Below, one piece after another: positions 1-13,198 of a DNA stretch of 64,000 nt. The notes beneath the pieces were generated by a model that was given only the letters and a program-made list of their open reading frames with translations, did not search any database and was not told where the DNA came from. How positions within the stretch are numbered: position 1 is the first letter of the stretch; every line of letters begins with the position of its first letter. The position numbers and the translations under genes were made by a program. Source of the DNA: Lates calcarifer (Eukaryota > Chordata > Actinopteri > Centropomidae); the NCBI RefSeq assembly GCF_001640805.2, contig NC_066852.1:2129245-2193244 (forward strand), read 5' to 3'.

Positions 1-959
1 TGCTGATCATGGGTTCAACTCTCGGCTAGTTTTGCCTTTATTTCAAAAATAATAATCTACATAGCTTCAACCAGGATAAAACAATCTTCAGACTGCTCTG
101 AAAGAACCAAATTAGCTGGATGAGAATAAACCGGATTATTATGACTCTTTAAATGACAAGAATCCAGCTGAATGGACATGTGGTTGTAACAGTGTGAACA
201 ATAGTATGTATCCATCCCCTGTGGGGTGGTTTGATGACATTAGTTTATTTACATTAAACCTATTCATCCGTGGTGGCACTAATAGCAGTGTTGCAGGTGG
301 TGCCGGGTCACAGCCATAATCATATGCCTGATCCCCCGTGGAGCGAATGGTGTGGACCTGTGTGGGCGAGCTGCTGCTCTGTATTCCAGTCACGGCTCGT
401 TTGCACTGAGAGCTGTCCAGGCCAGTCCAGTATGATTAGTTGACCACAGTAGTGTGGAGTTGCACCCCATTATCATTAAACGGTGCCAGTCATGAAGTCA
501 TATACTCCTCCCTGTCTCTCTAATTACACCCCCACTGTTGGGCTCCAGGCAATTACTGTCCGCCGCCAGAACGCTTCATTGTTCATTAGGCACAGATAAC
601 GGACACATCAACAACAAAAACAAAAGAAAAAGAGGAATCACTCACATTTCTACTAAATAACAAGAATACAACTAAGACATTTTATTTTGATGTCATTATT
701 TTAAGGAAACTAAAGGTGTGTTTAGGAGAAAGGTGGTAAAATTATTGGAAAATGTAACTGTGAGAAACCTCAGGCAGTGTGGCTTTACATTACGTGTGTC
801 ATGTATGTTTGTGACCTGCTCTGTGTGATAAAGGTCTTATCTCATACATTTAACTCTCTCCTCATTTGAAAAAGATCTTTTACTCTTTAAACAAACAGAA
901 AACACTTTGCCTAGTTTGACTCTTGGTAGCCATGTTGTTGTTGTCTTCAGTTACATCCA

Positions 960-1560
960 TGGAACACCATACTAGTACTGGTGAAGGCCTCCCTTTGCTC
1001 TCAGAACAGCCTCAGTTTTTTGTAACATAGATTCCACATGATGTTGGAAACAAGCCTTTCAGATTACTACTGGTTCTACCACAGGCCAAAGATGTAGGAT
1101 TCAGATCTGGTGACTGGAGAGGCCACTGACGTACACTGAACTCACTGTCATCTTCACAGGTCCAGTTGATCGGTATTAAGGGTCCCAAAGTGAACAGCCA
1201 AGGAAACACTCTCGATTGGTGATGATCACTTTTTCACAAAAACATGAACCTTGGTTCACTTGTACAGTTTGGGGCCTTGAACATGTTCAGAAATGGAGCC
1301 ATGGCAAAAACGCCTCATGGCGGCCATTTTATCACCCGCTAAAACTAGATTTTGCAGCTTAGCTCCTGAACCAAACACGACGACACAGAAAATGTGATGT
1401 TTACCCCTGTGCTTTGATGGTTAAGGATTACAATGAACTGCGCCACTGCCACATCATTAGCTGATTGGATAATTGCATGACTAAGCAGGTGCACAGGTGT
1501 TCCTAATAAAGTGTTTGATAAGCTGCACACTGGACTGATGTCACAAAGTCCTGATCGTGC
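960..1560 (-). mobile_element. Decayed Tc1/mariner transposon fragment
   Basis: The minus-strand frame at 1012-1209 contains FSVRQWPLQSPDLNP. This matches the conserved WPPQSPDLNP segment of Tc1-family DDE transposases, just before the third catalytic acidic residue. Further upstream in the same frame, TLGPLIPI fits the usual GPLVPI segment. The piece from about 960 to 1210 corresponds to the transposase 3' part. The piece ending near 1500-1525 resembles the terminus of a common teleost Tc1-like element (an 'aggtgttcctaataaagtg' type end). The middle of the transposase is missing and the frames are broken, so this is a dead, internally deleted copy. No target-site duplication was established. 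Confidence 0.75.
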
Positions 1561-3129
1561 ACAGTGCACATCTCAGGCTCAGATTTAAGGAGAGAAAAGA
1601 GAAACTTTCCTCCTTTTCAGCAGATGAATGTGAAAACAGTCTTCTGCACATACAGTACATTATTCTGCACAGAGAAGGTTAAACATGTGAGTGAAGTTAC
1701 AGTGAGCAGAGCACATCTTTAAGTGGAGACGGTCATACATGTTCATTTCAGGCAATATAAGGTGAAAACACTATTTCTGGTGACTGCTGTTAGTGTGCAT
1801 CCCAGTCAGAGATGAGTCCCAGGTGCAGTTGTTTTCACGGGTAAATATATTTCCTGTAAATGCACGTAAAGATGTATTAAAAAATGAGGCAGAAACAGTA
1901 AATTACACAGAGGAACACACTGCACAGGCCTGTAAACGATCCTACAGCTGCTGTTAGTCTGACAGGGATTTATATCAAATCACACCTTAGTTCTCAGAAA
2001 TTATTGTCTGAGCCAGGATTATCAACCGTGGCACAATTTGTCTGTAGCCTGAATTTTTTCATCAGACAGTGACAGTGATGTATATCCAGCTCAGCTCCAC
2101 TCCAGAGAAGTGAGGAAGAAACGTGTGAATTATACGACGAGAGCAGTGAAATTGCTTTTACGCTGACCTACTGGTATTTTCTTTTACCTCAAGTCAACCC
2201 GTTCCTGGAAGAAGCAAGATCCCTCCGAGGAGTTTCATTATACATGTGGAATTAAAATAAAGTTGGACGTGACTTTGAAAAGTATGCTTGTTAAAACATA
2301 ATTCATACTCTCATCCTGAGTTGAGCAATCGTCCAGGGAAAGGAGAGTTTGTGGTTGTGTGGGCCACACTGTGTGAGGGCCTCAAAAAGAAAACTTGGTG
2401 TTACCACATGGTCCGCTGCTTGTAGCCATTTCTGCGTTTTTATCTGATCTGAAAAGTCTCTGTTGACTCCTCTGTTGCAGAGTGTTTGTCATCACAGTGG
2501 GAATATGAGAAGGCAAAGGAAAATAACCCAGAGCCAAGGAACACATCCACCCTGTGTGCTCTGGGTGTGTGAGCATGTTGTTCTGTCAAAAACATGGGCC
2601 ATTTGTCCTTTTCAACAGCAGCAACGAGCTTTCGATATGTTCCTGGAAGCAGACGTCTCCAAATAAATACTAGTTAGGTGAGACTGTGACAAAGCACATC
2701 GAGATGAGGTAATATCAGAGTGAAAGACCAGCCGAGGAGTCTGATGGAGAGAGATGGGGGGTCTGACAGACGGGGGGATGAGGCGGGTGACCAACAGGAA
2801 AGTGTTTTTTGCTGATAAAGAAAGGGAAAGGGTCGATTGTCCCCGCCACTGCTGCGATAGAGGTGGATGCTATTAAGATAAGGAGGATTAGACCTGCCAC
2901 AGCGCCATCCTCACTGCTCCAACCTGATGGACAGAGAGCAGAGGGTAAGAGACCTCAGCCAGGAGGGTTTGATGTCACTTCACCTTTCAGCAACTAAACA
3001 CAGTGATTCAGTCGTGTTGATGTGATGATTTAAGATGATATTGTTGAAGAGTAAGAGCAAACCAATCAGTATTTGACACCATGAGCAACAATGCAAAGCT
3101 TGAAAATCAGAAAAACATAAATGTCATCA

Positions 3130-3545
3130 GGTTTAATCAGTGATGGGAGAAGTATCCACATCCTTTACTCAAGTAAAAGTAGCAATACTATACTTCAAAA
3201 TACTCCACTGCAAGTAAAAGCTCTGCATTCAAGTAGTTACTTTAGTATTAGAAAGGACATTAACAAAATTTGCTTAAAAAAATCAAAAAGTCAAAGTACT
3301 TATTGCAGAAAAATGGCCATTTGAGAGTCATATTCTTATATATTATATCATTTGATTATTTTTAATGATGCATTAAAGAGCATTTTAGCAGCACAGACTT
3401 CATCACATTTTAGAGTTGATCATAAACATTGTATGGAAAATCTTATTTGTATGTAAAGTAACCTGTGACTGTAGCTGCTAAATGAAAGTAGAAGAGTAAA
3501 AAGTACAATGTTGCATATGAAGTATTGTGAAATCGAAAGTGCAAG
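3130..3545 (+). repeat. Teleost MITE-like repeat (aagtaaaagta family), copy 1
   Basis: The start resembles the widespread fish repeat whose ends read roughly CAGTGGTGGAAGAAGTACTC, followed by runs of 'actcaagtaaaagta'. The internal 'gcattttagcagcacag' and terminal 'gtagaagagtaaaaagtaca' segments also fit that family. Related pieces occur at 32.8, 34.0 and 59.9 kb. Assignment is from memory of the family; no alignment was run. Confidence 0.65.
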
Positions 3546-6500
3546 AACTTATCAGTGTTGCCTTATGGAGGATGAGACTGATTCTGTGGGTCCAGACACT
3601 GTTTGTCTGATTTTTATATCAAGATAGAATAGTGCTATCTCTTCCAAACCAGAGAAAGTAGCACAACAAGACTCACATTTCCCCCTTTTGTCATTATTTT
3701 CAGATTATTTCTGTGCAGTTACACATCTTTTAGACAATATCAGGAGCAAACTATTTGTTCTTGTTAGTGTCTCTGGGAGTTTGCAGATAACGTTCACAAC
3801 ATGGAGATCAGTGTCGGAAAATACTGAAATCAGGGTTTGTTCCATCGACTGTATCCTTTTTATTGCAGCAGCATCAACTGGGATGAGTAGAGCCCCAAAC
3901 ACACACACACATGGCACACAAGCACATAACAAACATGCACGGAAAGAGAGAGGGACACTAATACACACTTAACATTTTCTGTACAGCAGCCCCTGCATAA
4001 GTAGATTACTCTTTCTTTTTAAATGGCCTGTTTTTACTTCTTTTCAAAGAATTTATCCCCACAGCAATTATGCTCGACCACGCTCAGGTTGAGTAAGAGT
4101 AAGAGGAGTGAAAACGGCTGGAAAAAAAGGTCCAGAACGACCTGGAGCAATCATGCTGTGGTCACCCATCTTACAACATATTACACCTGTGAGCGGTGAT
4201 CTAATGGACGCTGATTTATGAGACAGGGACAGGGACCATGAGGTTTGCTTCAGGTTTGGCTCCTCTGAGTTAGTCAGCAGCAGTTGGACCTCATTTAGGG
4301 GGGCTTTTTTTTAACGTCACTGCTGTGCTTAATGGCCCGTTCGCCTTCTCTGAGGCCTGTTAAACACACACAGTAAATCAGCCGAGGGGGGAACATACCA
4401 GTTAATCACGGCCTTTGTTCTCTGGCCGAGAGAGGACAGTGAATCTAGCTGAATGCCACCGAGCTGACAGAGAGTGCATAAGGACGACTAACACTGTCAT
4501 GTCAGACAGACGGACTGCCTCCGCGGCCACCTGTGTCTGACAGGAATCGATGCCACTATTCCATCCTGTCTCTACCACTGTCACCATCCTTATATAACAG
4601 ACTGAAGTACTGTTAGTTTTTGTAAGAAGGGACCAATGTGAGATAGTATCACCTCATCATACAGTCACAATGGGAAAGCTTGTCGCTCAAAAAAGGCATG
4701 GTTTTAAAACACTGCAATTAAAAACTCAAATACTCTGGGCTGGTTAGGCTCACGCTGACTGCCGCCTTAATCCCACAATATTTAACACGAGACATAATTA
4801 ACAGGGAGGGGAGAATGTAAAGCAGTGATTACTACTATTGTCAAGCTGCAAGCGCTAAAATAGTCTTTTCAGGCAAAACTAAAAACAATAGAAATGAGAA
4901 ACTATACGTTATACGCTGACTAATTAATATGTCTACAGTAAGAACACGCTGTTTCCTTATCTAGGTTGTAGCCAAAGAAAAGAACATTACCAGCTGGTCC
5001 ACGTTATGCAACCTGTAATTTAACATCATTTTTAGATTAGATGATTTTTGCCAAACTATAAAAGTGACATCCTGCAGCAGCAGCCCTCTTCTCTCTTTTT
5101 GCTCTGAGACTTTCCAAGCTCACATCCCATTTTCTGCCACAGGCTTTTAGCAAAGTTTAGCAGCCTTCTCCATCAAATACATACAGTAGCATTCATCAAC
5201 AATAGCCTAATTAAAAAGCTTTCAGGCTTGTTTTTCAGATCCACTAATCACTGAGACAGTTCAGTATTTGTTCGTGGCCTGCGTTGAGAACAAACATACA
5301 GCAAATAAATCTCCAATAATCGAATTTGAGGCTCCCTACTTAAACATAATTAGACTTAACTCTTGCAAAGCCAAGGGTATGGCGTGCACTCAGCTGAAGC
5401 ATATAACCTGCTGTATCCAGACCTGGATACTGCAGCAAAGTAAAGGATTTGACGTGACAGCTTTGTTTGTAGTCAGGTAATGACCGTGGCAAAATGAAGC
5501 GAGCAACACGTGAGCTGACGAAGCCAAACACAGCTGGCACAAAAAGGAAAAAGGTCGTAACTCCTGGAAATGTGAGAGAGATCTTACAAGCACAGCAAAA
5601 TTCAGAGAAGTAAAGAAAAAAAGTGAGGCTCAAACAAAGCAACCCACCCTTTAAAAGCACTGGTGTTCATCTCCTTTGAACGAAAGCTCATATCAGTAGA
5701 AATACATTAGCTTTTCTGTAAGTAGAGAATACACAAGTCCTCTGTGTGCATTGTACCTACCACTGTGTCTGTGGGATGACTTCATAGTTCAGAGAGACAG
5801 AGAAATGACCTAACACTTTTATGCCTGATTACATGTTGCCTCTTGAGTAAGACATACATCTCTGTACCTCCCTGCAGGAACAACATGGACCTCAACCAAT
5901 CATTCAGGAGCTCACATGATCAATAAGAAGCTTTGGTGGAATATTTAAATTTATTGTGGAGAACTTTTTATTAAAGCCTGCAAAAATCCTTCTGCTTCTG
6001 ACAACTAGTTGTTGTTTTCAAGATGATGTGAGTATAAAACATAAGGAATGACTACAAATCAGAACAGAACAATATTTTTTTTTAATTTAAGTGTAGTTAT
6101 TTCACATCTACCTGAATATTTACACCTGTTATAAACCTTAAAGAAGTATAATCAACTTCTGAATTTGTGTGATACTGAACCTCAGAGTAAAGATTTAAAA
6201 TCAACAGATAAATAAATGAATTGCACTCATGCAGAAATACTTAACACAACGAACATATGAGAGGAAACGTCCTCTCTGCTAAATCAGTCTATGAATAAAT
6301 TATGAACTCAGTTGCAAACCCTCGACTCCCTGCTGTGTTGCACCCCATCAGTCATGTTGTTGTTAAATGACTGAAATCTTCTTCTCCTCTCTGTGAGATT
6401 CCTCACACACATGAGCATTAAACGGGCTCTTTTAATGCATGTTCTATTTCAGGTTTGACCAAAATCGCTCTCCGCTCACTCGGTTTGTTTACTCTCAGCG

Positions 6501-7101
6501 ACAGCACCTGAGCGACTGGGCGTCCACTGGCATCAGCCAAACACACACCGCGGCCCCCGCGTTCTCTTTATTATCAGTTAATTAGTGTGGTTAATCAGGC
6601 TGATAATGAGCCCGGGCGCCATGCCATTTCAATCTGACACCAAGCCAGGGTTCAGATACCCACCAGGCACACTGTGGGTATCCGAACTCTCCCTGAACAC
6701 AAATCTTCCTGGACACTGAAGCGCAGAGGGATGACAAGGGCAACAGTGGTGTTTGTGGATGATAACAGGAGGACATATTATAAAATCAGCTATAAGATGT
6801 TTAGGAACTCAGTCTCAGTGGATTATCTGTCTGCAGAGCACTTTAAGAATGATGATTTTATCTCTCTGAAAGCTTTCCAGATCTTTCTTTACTTCCCGCT
6901 CAGCAGCTGGAGACACTCCACAGTGAGGAAAAGAAATTGATGCTCACTGTAACACGTCCGGTACCAAGCTGACCCTTCACACTCACCCACACATATCTCA
7001 TAACCCACCTCCTCACCCCTTCATAACACACACATCCCCAACAATTTTCCTCTCACAGTCATGTAATCGAAAACAATCCGGTACTATCACCTCCCATCTG
7101 C

Positions 7102-7150
7102 CTCCTCTCCCTCCCTCCCTCCCTCTTTCCTCCCTCTCTCTCTCTCTCCC
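7102..7150 (+). repeat. Pyrimidine-rich tract before mmel1 exon 1
   Basis: An almost pure C/T run (ccctccctccctc, then ctctctctctctctccctg) sits immediately upstream of the probable first exon of mmel1. Such polypyrimidine tracts are frequent in TATA-less promoters, and this one may lie in the mmel1 core promoter. Function is inferred from position only. Confidence 0.5.
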
Positions 7151-7328
7151 TGCTGCCTCACTCATTCCCTGAGCAGCACGCTGAACTGGATAACGTCTCC
7201 TTCAACCCGCAGCACAGACTCATTTCTCTACACACCAGCTCTGAGTGGATGCTCAGCAGGGGTGTTTGAGATATTAGCGCGCTGTGGGGGGAAAAACGGC
7301 TCAGGGACTTCACACTCCACACACAAAG
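7151..7328 (+). other. mmel1: Probable non-coding first exon of mmel1
   Basis: The segment ends in a near-perfect splice donor (cacaaag then gtaagt at 7329). It lies 4.9 kb upstream of the ATG-containing exon, whose acceptor is the 'tttcccacag' ending at about 12249. Genes of this family have an untranslated first exon, and the coding exons alone number 23 here against 24 exons that I recall for human MMEL1. No coding frame crosses it. The 5' end is not defined by sequence; 7151 is only the end of the pyrimidine tract. Confidence 0.5.
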
Positions 7329-9380
7329 GTAAGTCTCTGGATCCTTTAGATTAGACTCCTGTTTGCGGCTAAGTGCCAAAGTGAAGGAGGCTCAGAGGTG
7401 GTGAGAGGTTGTCAGCAGTCTCAGGACAGATCTGAAACAGTGAACACACTCCATAAGGCTGTGTGGACTTTCTTTTTTTTTTTACACATGGAAGATGTCA
7501 TTAGAATAGAAGTGAGGGTGTACGGTCGGTGGTGAATAACACTGAACTAGTTGGCACAGCCTGACCTGAGAGTTAATCCTTGTTTGGTTTGGAACACTAA
7601 GTTTAGAGGAGAACAGTACCAGTCGCTGGACACAGTCGCATGTAATCTTAATGTGCTTAAAACACAGAGACCTCAAAACATTTAGCACAGATTAGTCTCA
7701 CTTTCAGAGAGGGGATTTTATTTTTGACACACTGAACCTCTCGCCTGTTAGATCACAGCATGTCGTATGATTCGCTTATTTACTGGTCTTGTTCACGTCA
7801 AAGGTGCAGGGGACGTATTCAGATCAACTCCTCAAGTTGAACTGAATCAGCCGTGTCACTGTAGCTTTGGTCTGTCTCTCAATGTTCCCCATGTTAGAGA
7901 GAAGTTGGGCATAAAAATCTGCAAAATAAGCTGCCTCTGTCTAATGATGCAATTGTACACAAGGACTTGAAATTGTCAGCTGATTATTAATGTGAATTTA
8001 AGTCACTTTTATCACCTGTGAATAGTATTTCTGCTCAATGCTTTTAAATGTAGTTTTAGGAAATCTGTTCATGCATCCTGACTGGATACTGTCTGTACTC
8101 TTTTGTTGTCTTATGTTGTTTTTACCTGTATAAATAAAGGTGCATTTAAAATTCAAATGGAAATGCCAGATCAGCTGAGACAGACAGATTTATACGTCCC
8201 TGTTAAACGTTCCAGATGCAGGAGCTCTGCTGCAGTCAGGTGCTTTCTGAGCAGTCTCCATGAGTCTTTGAACTGACTTGAATTAAAATGATTTCAATCA
8301 GAAAGGTGATTTGTAATTTCCACCTTTTCCACTCTCTTGCTCAGGGTGTAGAAGTGGAAGTGACACATCACTCTGCTGAATCAAATCATTTTGTTCAGGT
8401 CAGATTCACAGTCACTGACTAGTTTGTTCCTTTACTGTCACCATTCAAATACATTTCAGTACGTACACGAGTACATGAACGCACCGTTCATGACGCCGGG
8501 AGCTGATTCTGACAATCTTCAGCTCAGTGCTAAGATCAGTACATTGCCTGTTCAAGCTGTTAAAAGTGGGCCCATATAAGCTCTATTTATAAGGTTAATA
8601 GCTCAGCAGCAACCTATCTGGAACTGAATTACTGCATCATGTGGTTTTCTGAGTCTTTTAAAACGCTTTTTCCCAGGAAGTAATGTACTGAGAGTCACGG
8701 CTCAGCTGATGGCGCTCCACTGCTGAAAGCCACTGGTTCAGTCGGAGACGACGGTGATTTAGTGGAGTTAGTTAAGTTTCGTACGTCTAACACCGCTGGC
8801 TGGGTGGTCACATCATCTGCAGAGGCCTCGTCGCTCTGTGGAGCTCGAGCATGAAGCTGGTCAATGGTGTTTAGAGCAGCTTGGTGCTGAAGCAGGAAGA
8901 GAAGCACGCTGCAACTTCTTACTCTGTTGCCTGTATTTATTTTTCAGTTGATAAAAATGCAGATATGCTCTTAGGGTCGACTGTTAGTCTGCGCTCACAG
9001 CAGTTAGTCAGTATGGGTCTTTCGTTTTTCCTGGGTTTTGTCTCTCAGGCTGCACAGAGGTCATCCTTACCATCTGGTTGATCTCTGCAGGGCAATCTGC
9101 TCGCTCTCATATGTTTGATTTACAGGTGTCACTTTTTCATAAAATCAAGTTTAAACAAATTTGAACTCGCTTGTAATTTGTTGAGATTAATTTGAGCACA
9201 ACCCACATGACATAATCCTGATCTATGGATTATTCTGTGTGTTCATGGTGCCTCTGTCAGCAAACAGCCTCGACTTTATCCACAAGTTTCCCATCACATT
9301 TATATCACACTACTTCTGAGATTTTGCAGGTTTTTGTGTCATGAGTATTTGTTCAGCACGGTTGCTAGTTTCTACCATTT

Positions 9381-9399
9381 TGTGTGTGTGTGTGTGTGT
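9381..9399 (+). repeat. (TG)n microsatellite
   Basis: About nine to ten uninterrupted TG units followed by a T run. Confidence 0.9.
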
Positions 9400-11399
9400 T
9401 TTTTCCCACATTCAAATGCTATTTCAGGTTTTAAATATAAAAAAATGACAGCTCTGATGTGTAATAAGTTATCTTTAAAAAGGGAACAGAGAAAAGGAGT
9501 TGATTTTGGTGATTAAAACTTTTTTCAGTCCATAATTCTCTGTATTTTATATGTGTCAGCTTCACTAAACATGATGTTCAGGAGGGTTAGTGCATTTATA
9601 AAACCGAAATGAACATGACATTTAATTCATTTCTTGGACTGTCATTATTATGAAAGGCATGAAGACCAATTTCTCCATAAAGGTATAAATAAATGCAGCA
9701 TTCAGTGTACTGTAGATGTGCTTCACGCTCTGATTACTGACAACCTGTTTGATGATTTCAGTTTTAGTCATAACCACAGATGTATTTACAGCACTATACA
9801 CACATTTAGCCAGATTGTGATTATCATAGTTTTTATGTGTCTAAAAATGTGTTTAAAATGTCAAATACTGTTGATTGACACAGTGTTTTTACTGCGAATT
9901 TAATGCCATGCATTACAAAGACAGTGAGACTGAAATATTACTATGATTAGAAAAGCTGTAAAGCCAAGGATTAAAATCTTAAAATATTCTTTTTTAACCT
10001 TTTTGTCCAAGTCTAGAATTATGCTGTATTCATGGTGATTAAATACAGTTAAAATACATGTAACTATAGATATTTAAATACTAAATTCTGTGTGTCTCTG
10101 TATAAGCAGAGAGGGAGTGGACATGAAGGCAGCACAGCCGTCTGAGGACATTTAAAGATGTAAATAACTCATCCTACTGGGCAGCAAATCCTGTATTGAC
10201 ACAGTAGACTGCACATTATCGTGCAATTTTCCATAAAGTGAGGCCTGTCTTTAATGCAGTAAACCAGGATTTTGCCTCAGTCCTGAAGCTCTAACAAGCC
10301 CCTGCCTGCTCTTCATCACGGTAGTGCCAGATATGTGCCCATGAGTATTCATCAGGAAGGGCTAATGGGGCACAGCACTGTGAACCTCTGATTTACAGCC
10401 CGTCCCCTGTCAGGCCTAATGATAGGGCAATGGGGCTGGTTATGGAGAAACAGGTGCTGCAGAGTGAATAGATGCGGAGCAATGCTGCTGAAAGCCATGG
10501 GTGATTGTCGTTTTGTCCCCTGCACAAATGCTCATTTGCAATATTGTGTTCACACATACATAATTATTGTAGAGGCTCGCTGTGTGTGTGTATGAGTGTT
10601 TACTTGTGTGTGTTGCTTTGTTTTACTATATTCGTGGGGCCCAAAAGACAGAAGCCCTCTATACTGGTCTGATAGCTTAAATGACTGTTTGAGGGTTTAG
10701 ACTTGGTTTTAGAGATAAGGTTAGAATTAGGTTTAGGTTTAAGTTAAGCTTGGGGCTAACAGCTAGGCAACACATTATATCAGTGACTGGTGTACAAGGA
10801 TGTGTGTGTGTGTGTGTTTCAAACAATAATGATCAGTGAAAGTAAGTTTGACAGTTAATTGTTTGCCAAATTGTTTCCAGCATAACTGTCCCATTCTCTA
10901 TACACGACGACTCTCCCTCCTAGACTGTATTAACAACAGATGGAGCTCAATGATAATGTCTAAAATGAACTCTACACTGAGCAAAATGGATTGAGTATGG
11001 TCCTGGTGATTAAAACAGGTGGGCTGAGCCCTGTAGAACCATCATTATTACAGTGAACTAATCAGCTGAACAACCGAGGCCTCGCTGTGAGACATTAGGA
11101 CTGGGCCATATGGAGTAAGTGATGCCATGTCGAGTAAGGTTAATGATGTTAGAAGAGTGATTTCATGCATTTGAATGTTAAGTTAGATCACAAAATAGTG
11201 TAATAATACACAATGTTGAAAGATGGCTGCCTTTAAAATAGACAATAAACCTTATGTATTCATACAGGACGGCTAGCAAAAAGGTGTTTTTGTCTTCAAA
11301 ACGCACTTTTATAGTGAGATAAAGAACGGGACTTCTCAAGCTCAAATTTCCAGCCCCTACAACACAAAGATGTGTGTCTTAAATCAGCCTTTTTATCAA

Positions 11400-11765
11400 G
11401 TGGTCCCTTAACGGAGTTATTTGTAAGTTTTGCTGTCGCTACACAGCCAACGTTAGCATTAACAGCATCATTAACGCTGCGAGTTTAGCATCAAATTTCA
11501 TTCCTTTAGTCCACAAAAGCTGTTTCCAAAGTAACTGCATTGTTTAGCTTCTGGTTCTATCACTTCTTTTCTCCTACTAAAGTTAGCATGCTAACCAGCT
11601 AGCCACAGCCCGGCTAGCCTGTCTCAGGACTTTCCGATAGCTGCTTACTGTAGCATCCTAATGGCCCTGAAGAAGTAACGCTGCTCAGAAGGCATATATA
11701 ACTTTTTGTACTGTAAACACAATGATGACTGAAGCTCTTAGGTTGGAACCCAGTGACTTATGATG
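11400..11765 (+). repeat. Interspersed repeat shared with 20.8 kb
   Basis: This region and 20795-21145 share an ordered set of segments: 'gctacacagccaacgttagc', then 'catgctaaccagctagc', 'cttactgtagc', 'tgtaaacacaa', and a terminal 'gactgaagctctt' or 'ggctgaagctctt'. Both copies are on the plus strand and clearly diverged. I recognise the pattern as a dispersed teleost element but cannot name its class. Confidence 0.65.
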
Positions 11766-12169
11766 TCCTTTTACATTAAATTATTAGACAATGAAGCTCT
11801 CCTACTAAATCTCCCATTTCCTTTCCTTTGGAAATCCTCTCATATGAAGATAACATTACCAATAAATAAATAAATCAGGATGAATGTAGGCTGATGATCT
11901 ATTTACATTTAACTGAGTTGTTGTGATTTTTTAAGGTGTGAAAGGAAGAAACCAAAAGTCAATTTAAAGGATTTCATGAGCTTAAAAATAGCAAAGCATC
12001 AACTTCAAAAACCTGGGCTGAAACATTTACTTAAAGAAATAAAGAGTGACAAACAGTTTTTTTTTTTGCAACAACTCCTGTCAGTGAAGTTGTTGTAGGT
12101 GTTCAGCAGTTGAAGCTCACTCACTGCAGGTCAGCTGGCACAGTTTACCGATGGATCACTGCACAGCCC

Positions 12170-12187
12170 ACACACACACACACACAA
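12170..12187 (+). repeat. Short (CA)n run
   Basis: Nine CA-type units lie about 80 bp before the coding exon 2 start codon of mmel1, within the end of its first intron. Confidence 0.8.
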
Positions 12188-12269
12188 ATACACACAATGG
12201 TATCTCTCTGCCTGGACCATCCCACACTCTAACGGTGTCTTTCCCACAGAGCCGGCAGTCAGGAGGAAT

Positions 12270-13153
12270 ATGGGCAAATCCGAAAGCCAAATGGATATCA
12301 TGGAGAAATCAAGTAAACCTGGAAAGCGTCGTTGGACTGTTGCAGAAATCGGTCTGTCCGTCCTGCTGCTGTTGGTCAGCTGTGCCTTGGCCGGGCTGGT
12401 GGTCCTCTACACATCGGTTGTGAAAGGTAATGGCTCTGTCAGGCTCACTGTGGAAAGATCCAGATATTACAGATAGCAGCAGTAATGAAGTGTCTCCCTA
12501 CTCTGTTTTTATTATGATTGCACGCCAGCCTCGGCACAGGAAATTATCTTGACCCTAGAAATGCCTCCAGCAGTGACCGTGATGAGCTTTATGCAATAAT
12601 GATGCACATATATCATCGGATAACCTTTCAGAGACAGTTTAAAGGTTAATGTTACTCAACAAAATTAGCAAAATAAGAGTTTTGCCTTACAATACTAACT
12701 GCTTTCTGACCATACATATACACTACACACACACAGGCCTGACCTTTAACTACAGCTGCACCTACAGGCTCTTTTCTTTTTTAGATATTTTGTGGGCTTG
12801 TAAACACAATTATGATGCTGCATAAGACTGGATTGCTACCAGCCAATAAAAACAATCGTGATTGTGATGATTATTATTGGAATAAAGTTGCCTAAAGCAT
12901 GAAATCTGTCTCTTCCATGCAACTCAGAACAATCTCAGAACAACAGGAGCGTGTCAAGGAGCTCAACAGGAGAAGGTGAGTGTTTTAATCCTGTAAACTG
13001 AACACAGGACACACTCACTTTGGGACAAGTGGGTTGGCGTGTGTCATATTCGAGCCTGCACCTCTGACACTGTAATACTGTAAGTCCCTTTACTGCCTGA
13101 TCAGCAGTGCCACACAAAAGTGAAAGAGTCGCTGCTGACATAGACACTGCCTG

Positions 13154-13198
<45 letters not shown>

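Larger units (their letters stand above)
1..7099. other. Gene-less left flank
   Basis: No reading frame here resembles a known protein apart from a transposase relic near 1 kb. The open frames are short and lack coding character. The stretch holds that relic, one teleost repeat (3.13-3.55 kb) and several AT-rich blocks with TAAT-type homeodomain cores (about 0.48-0.61, 4.33-4.60 and 6.41-6.62 kb) that could be regulatory. It lies upstream of the probable mmel1 first exon. Confidence 0.6.
7329..12244 (+). other. Probable first intron of mmel1
   Basis: No exon-like reading frame was found in this stretch. It contains a (TG)n run, a repeat copy at 11.4-11.77 kb shared with mmel1 intron 22, and a low-repeat block at about 10.18-10.56 kb that looks like a candidate enhancer. 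Calling it an intron depends on the exon 1 assignment. Confidence 0.45.

Noticed and set aside
1..12269. ttc34, the usual mmel1 neighbour
   Set aside because: No tetratricopeptide-like exon is visible to the left of mmel1. The gene may lie outside the window or elsewhere.
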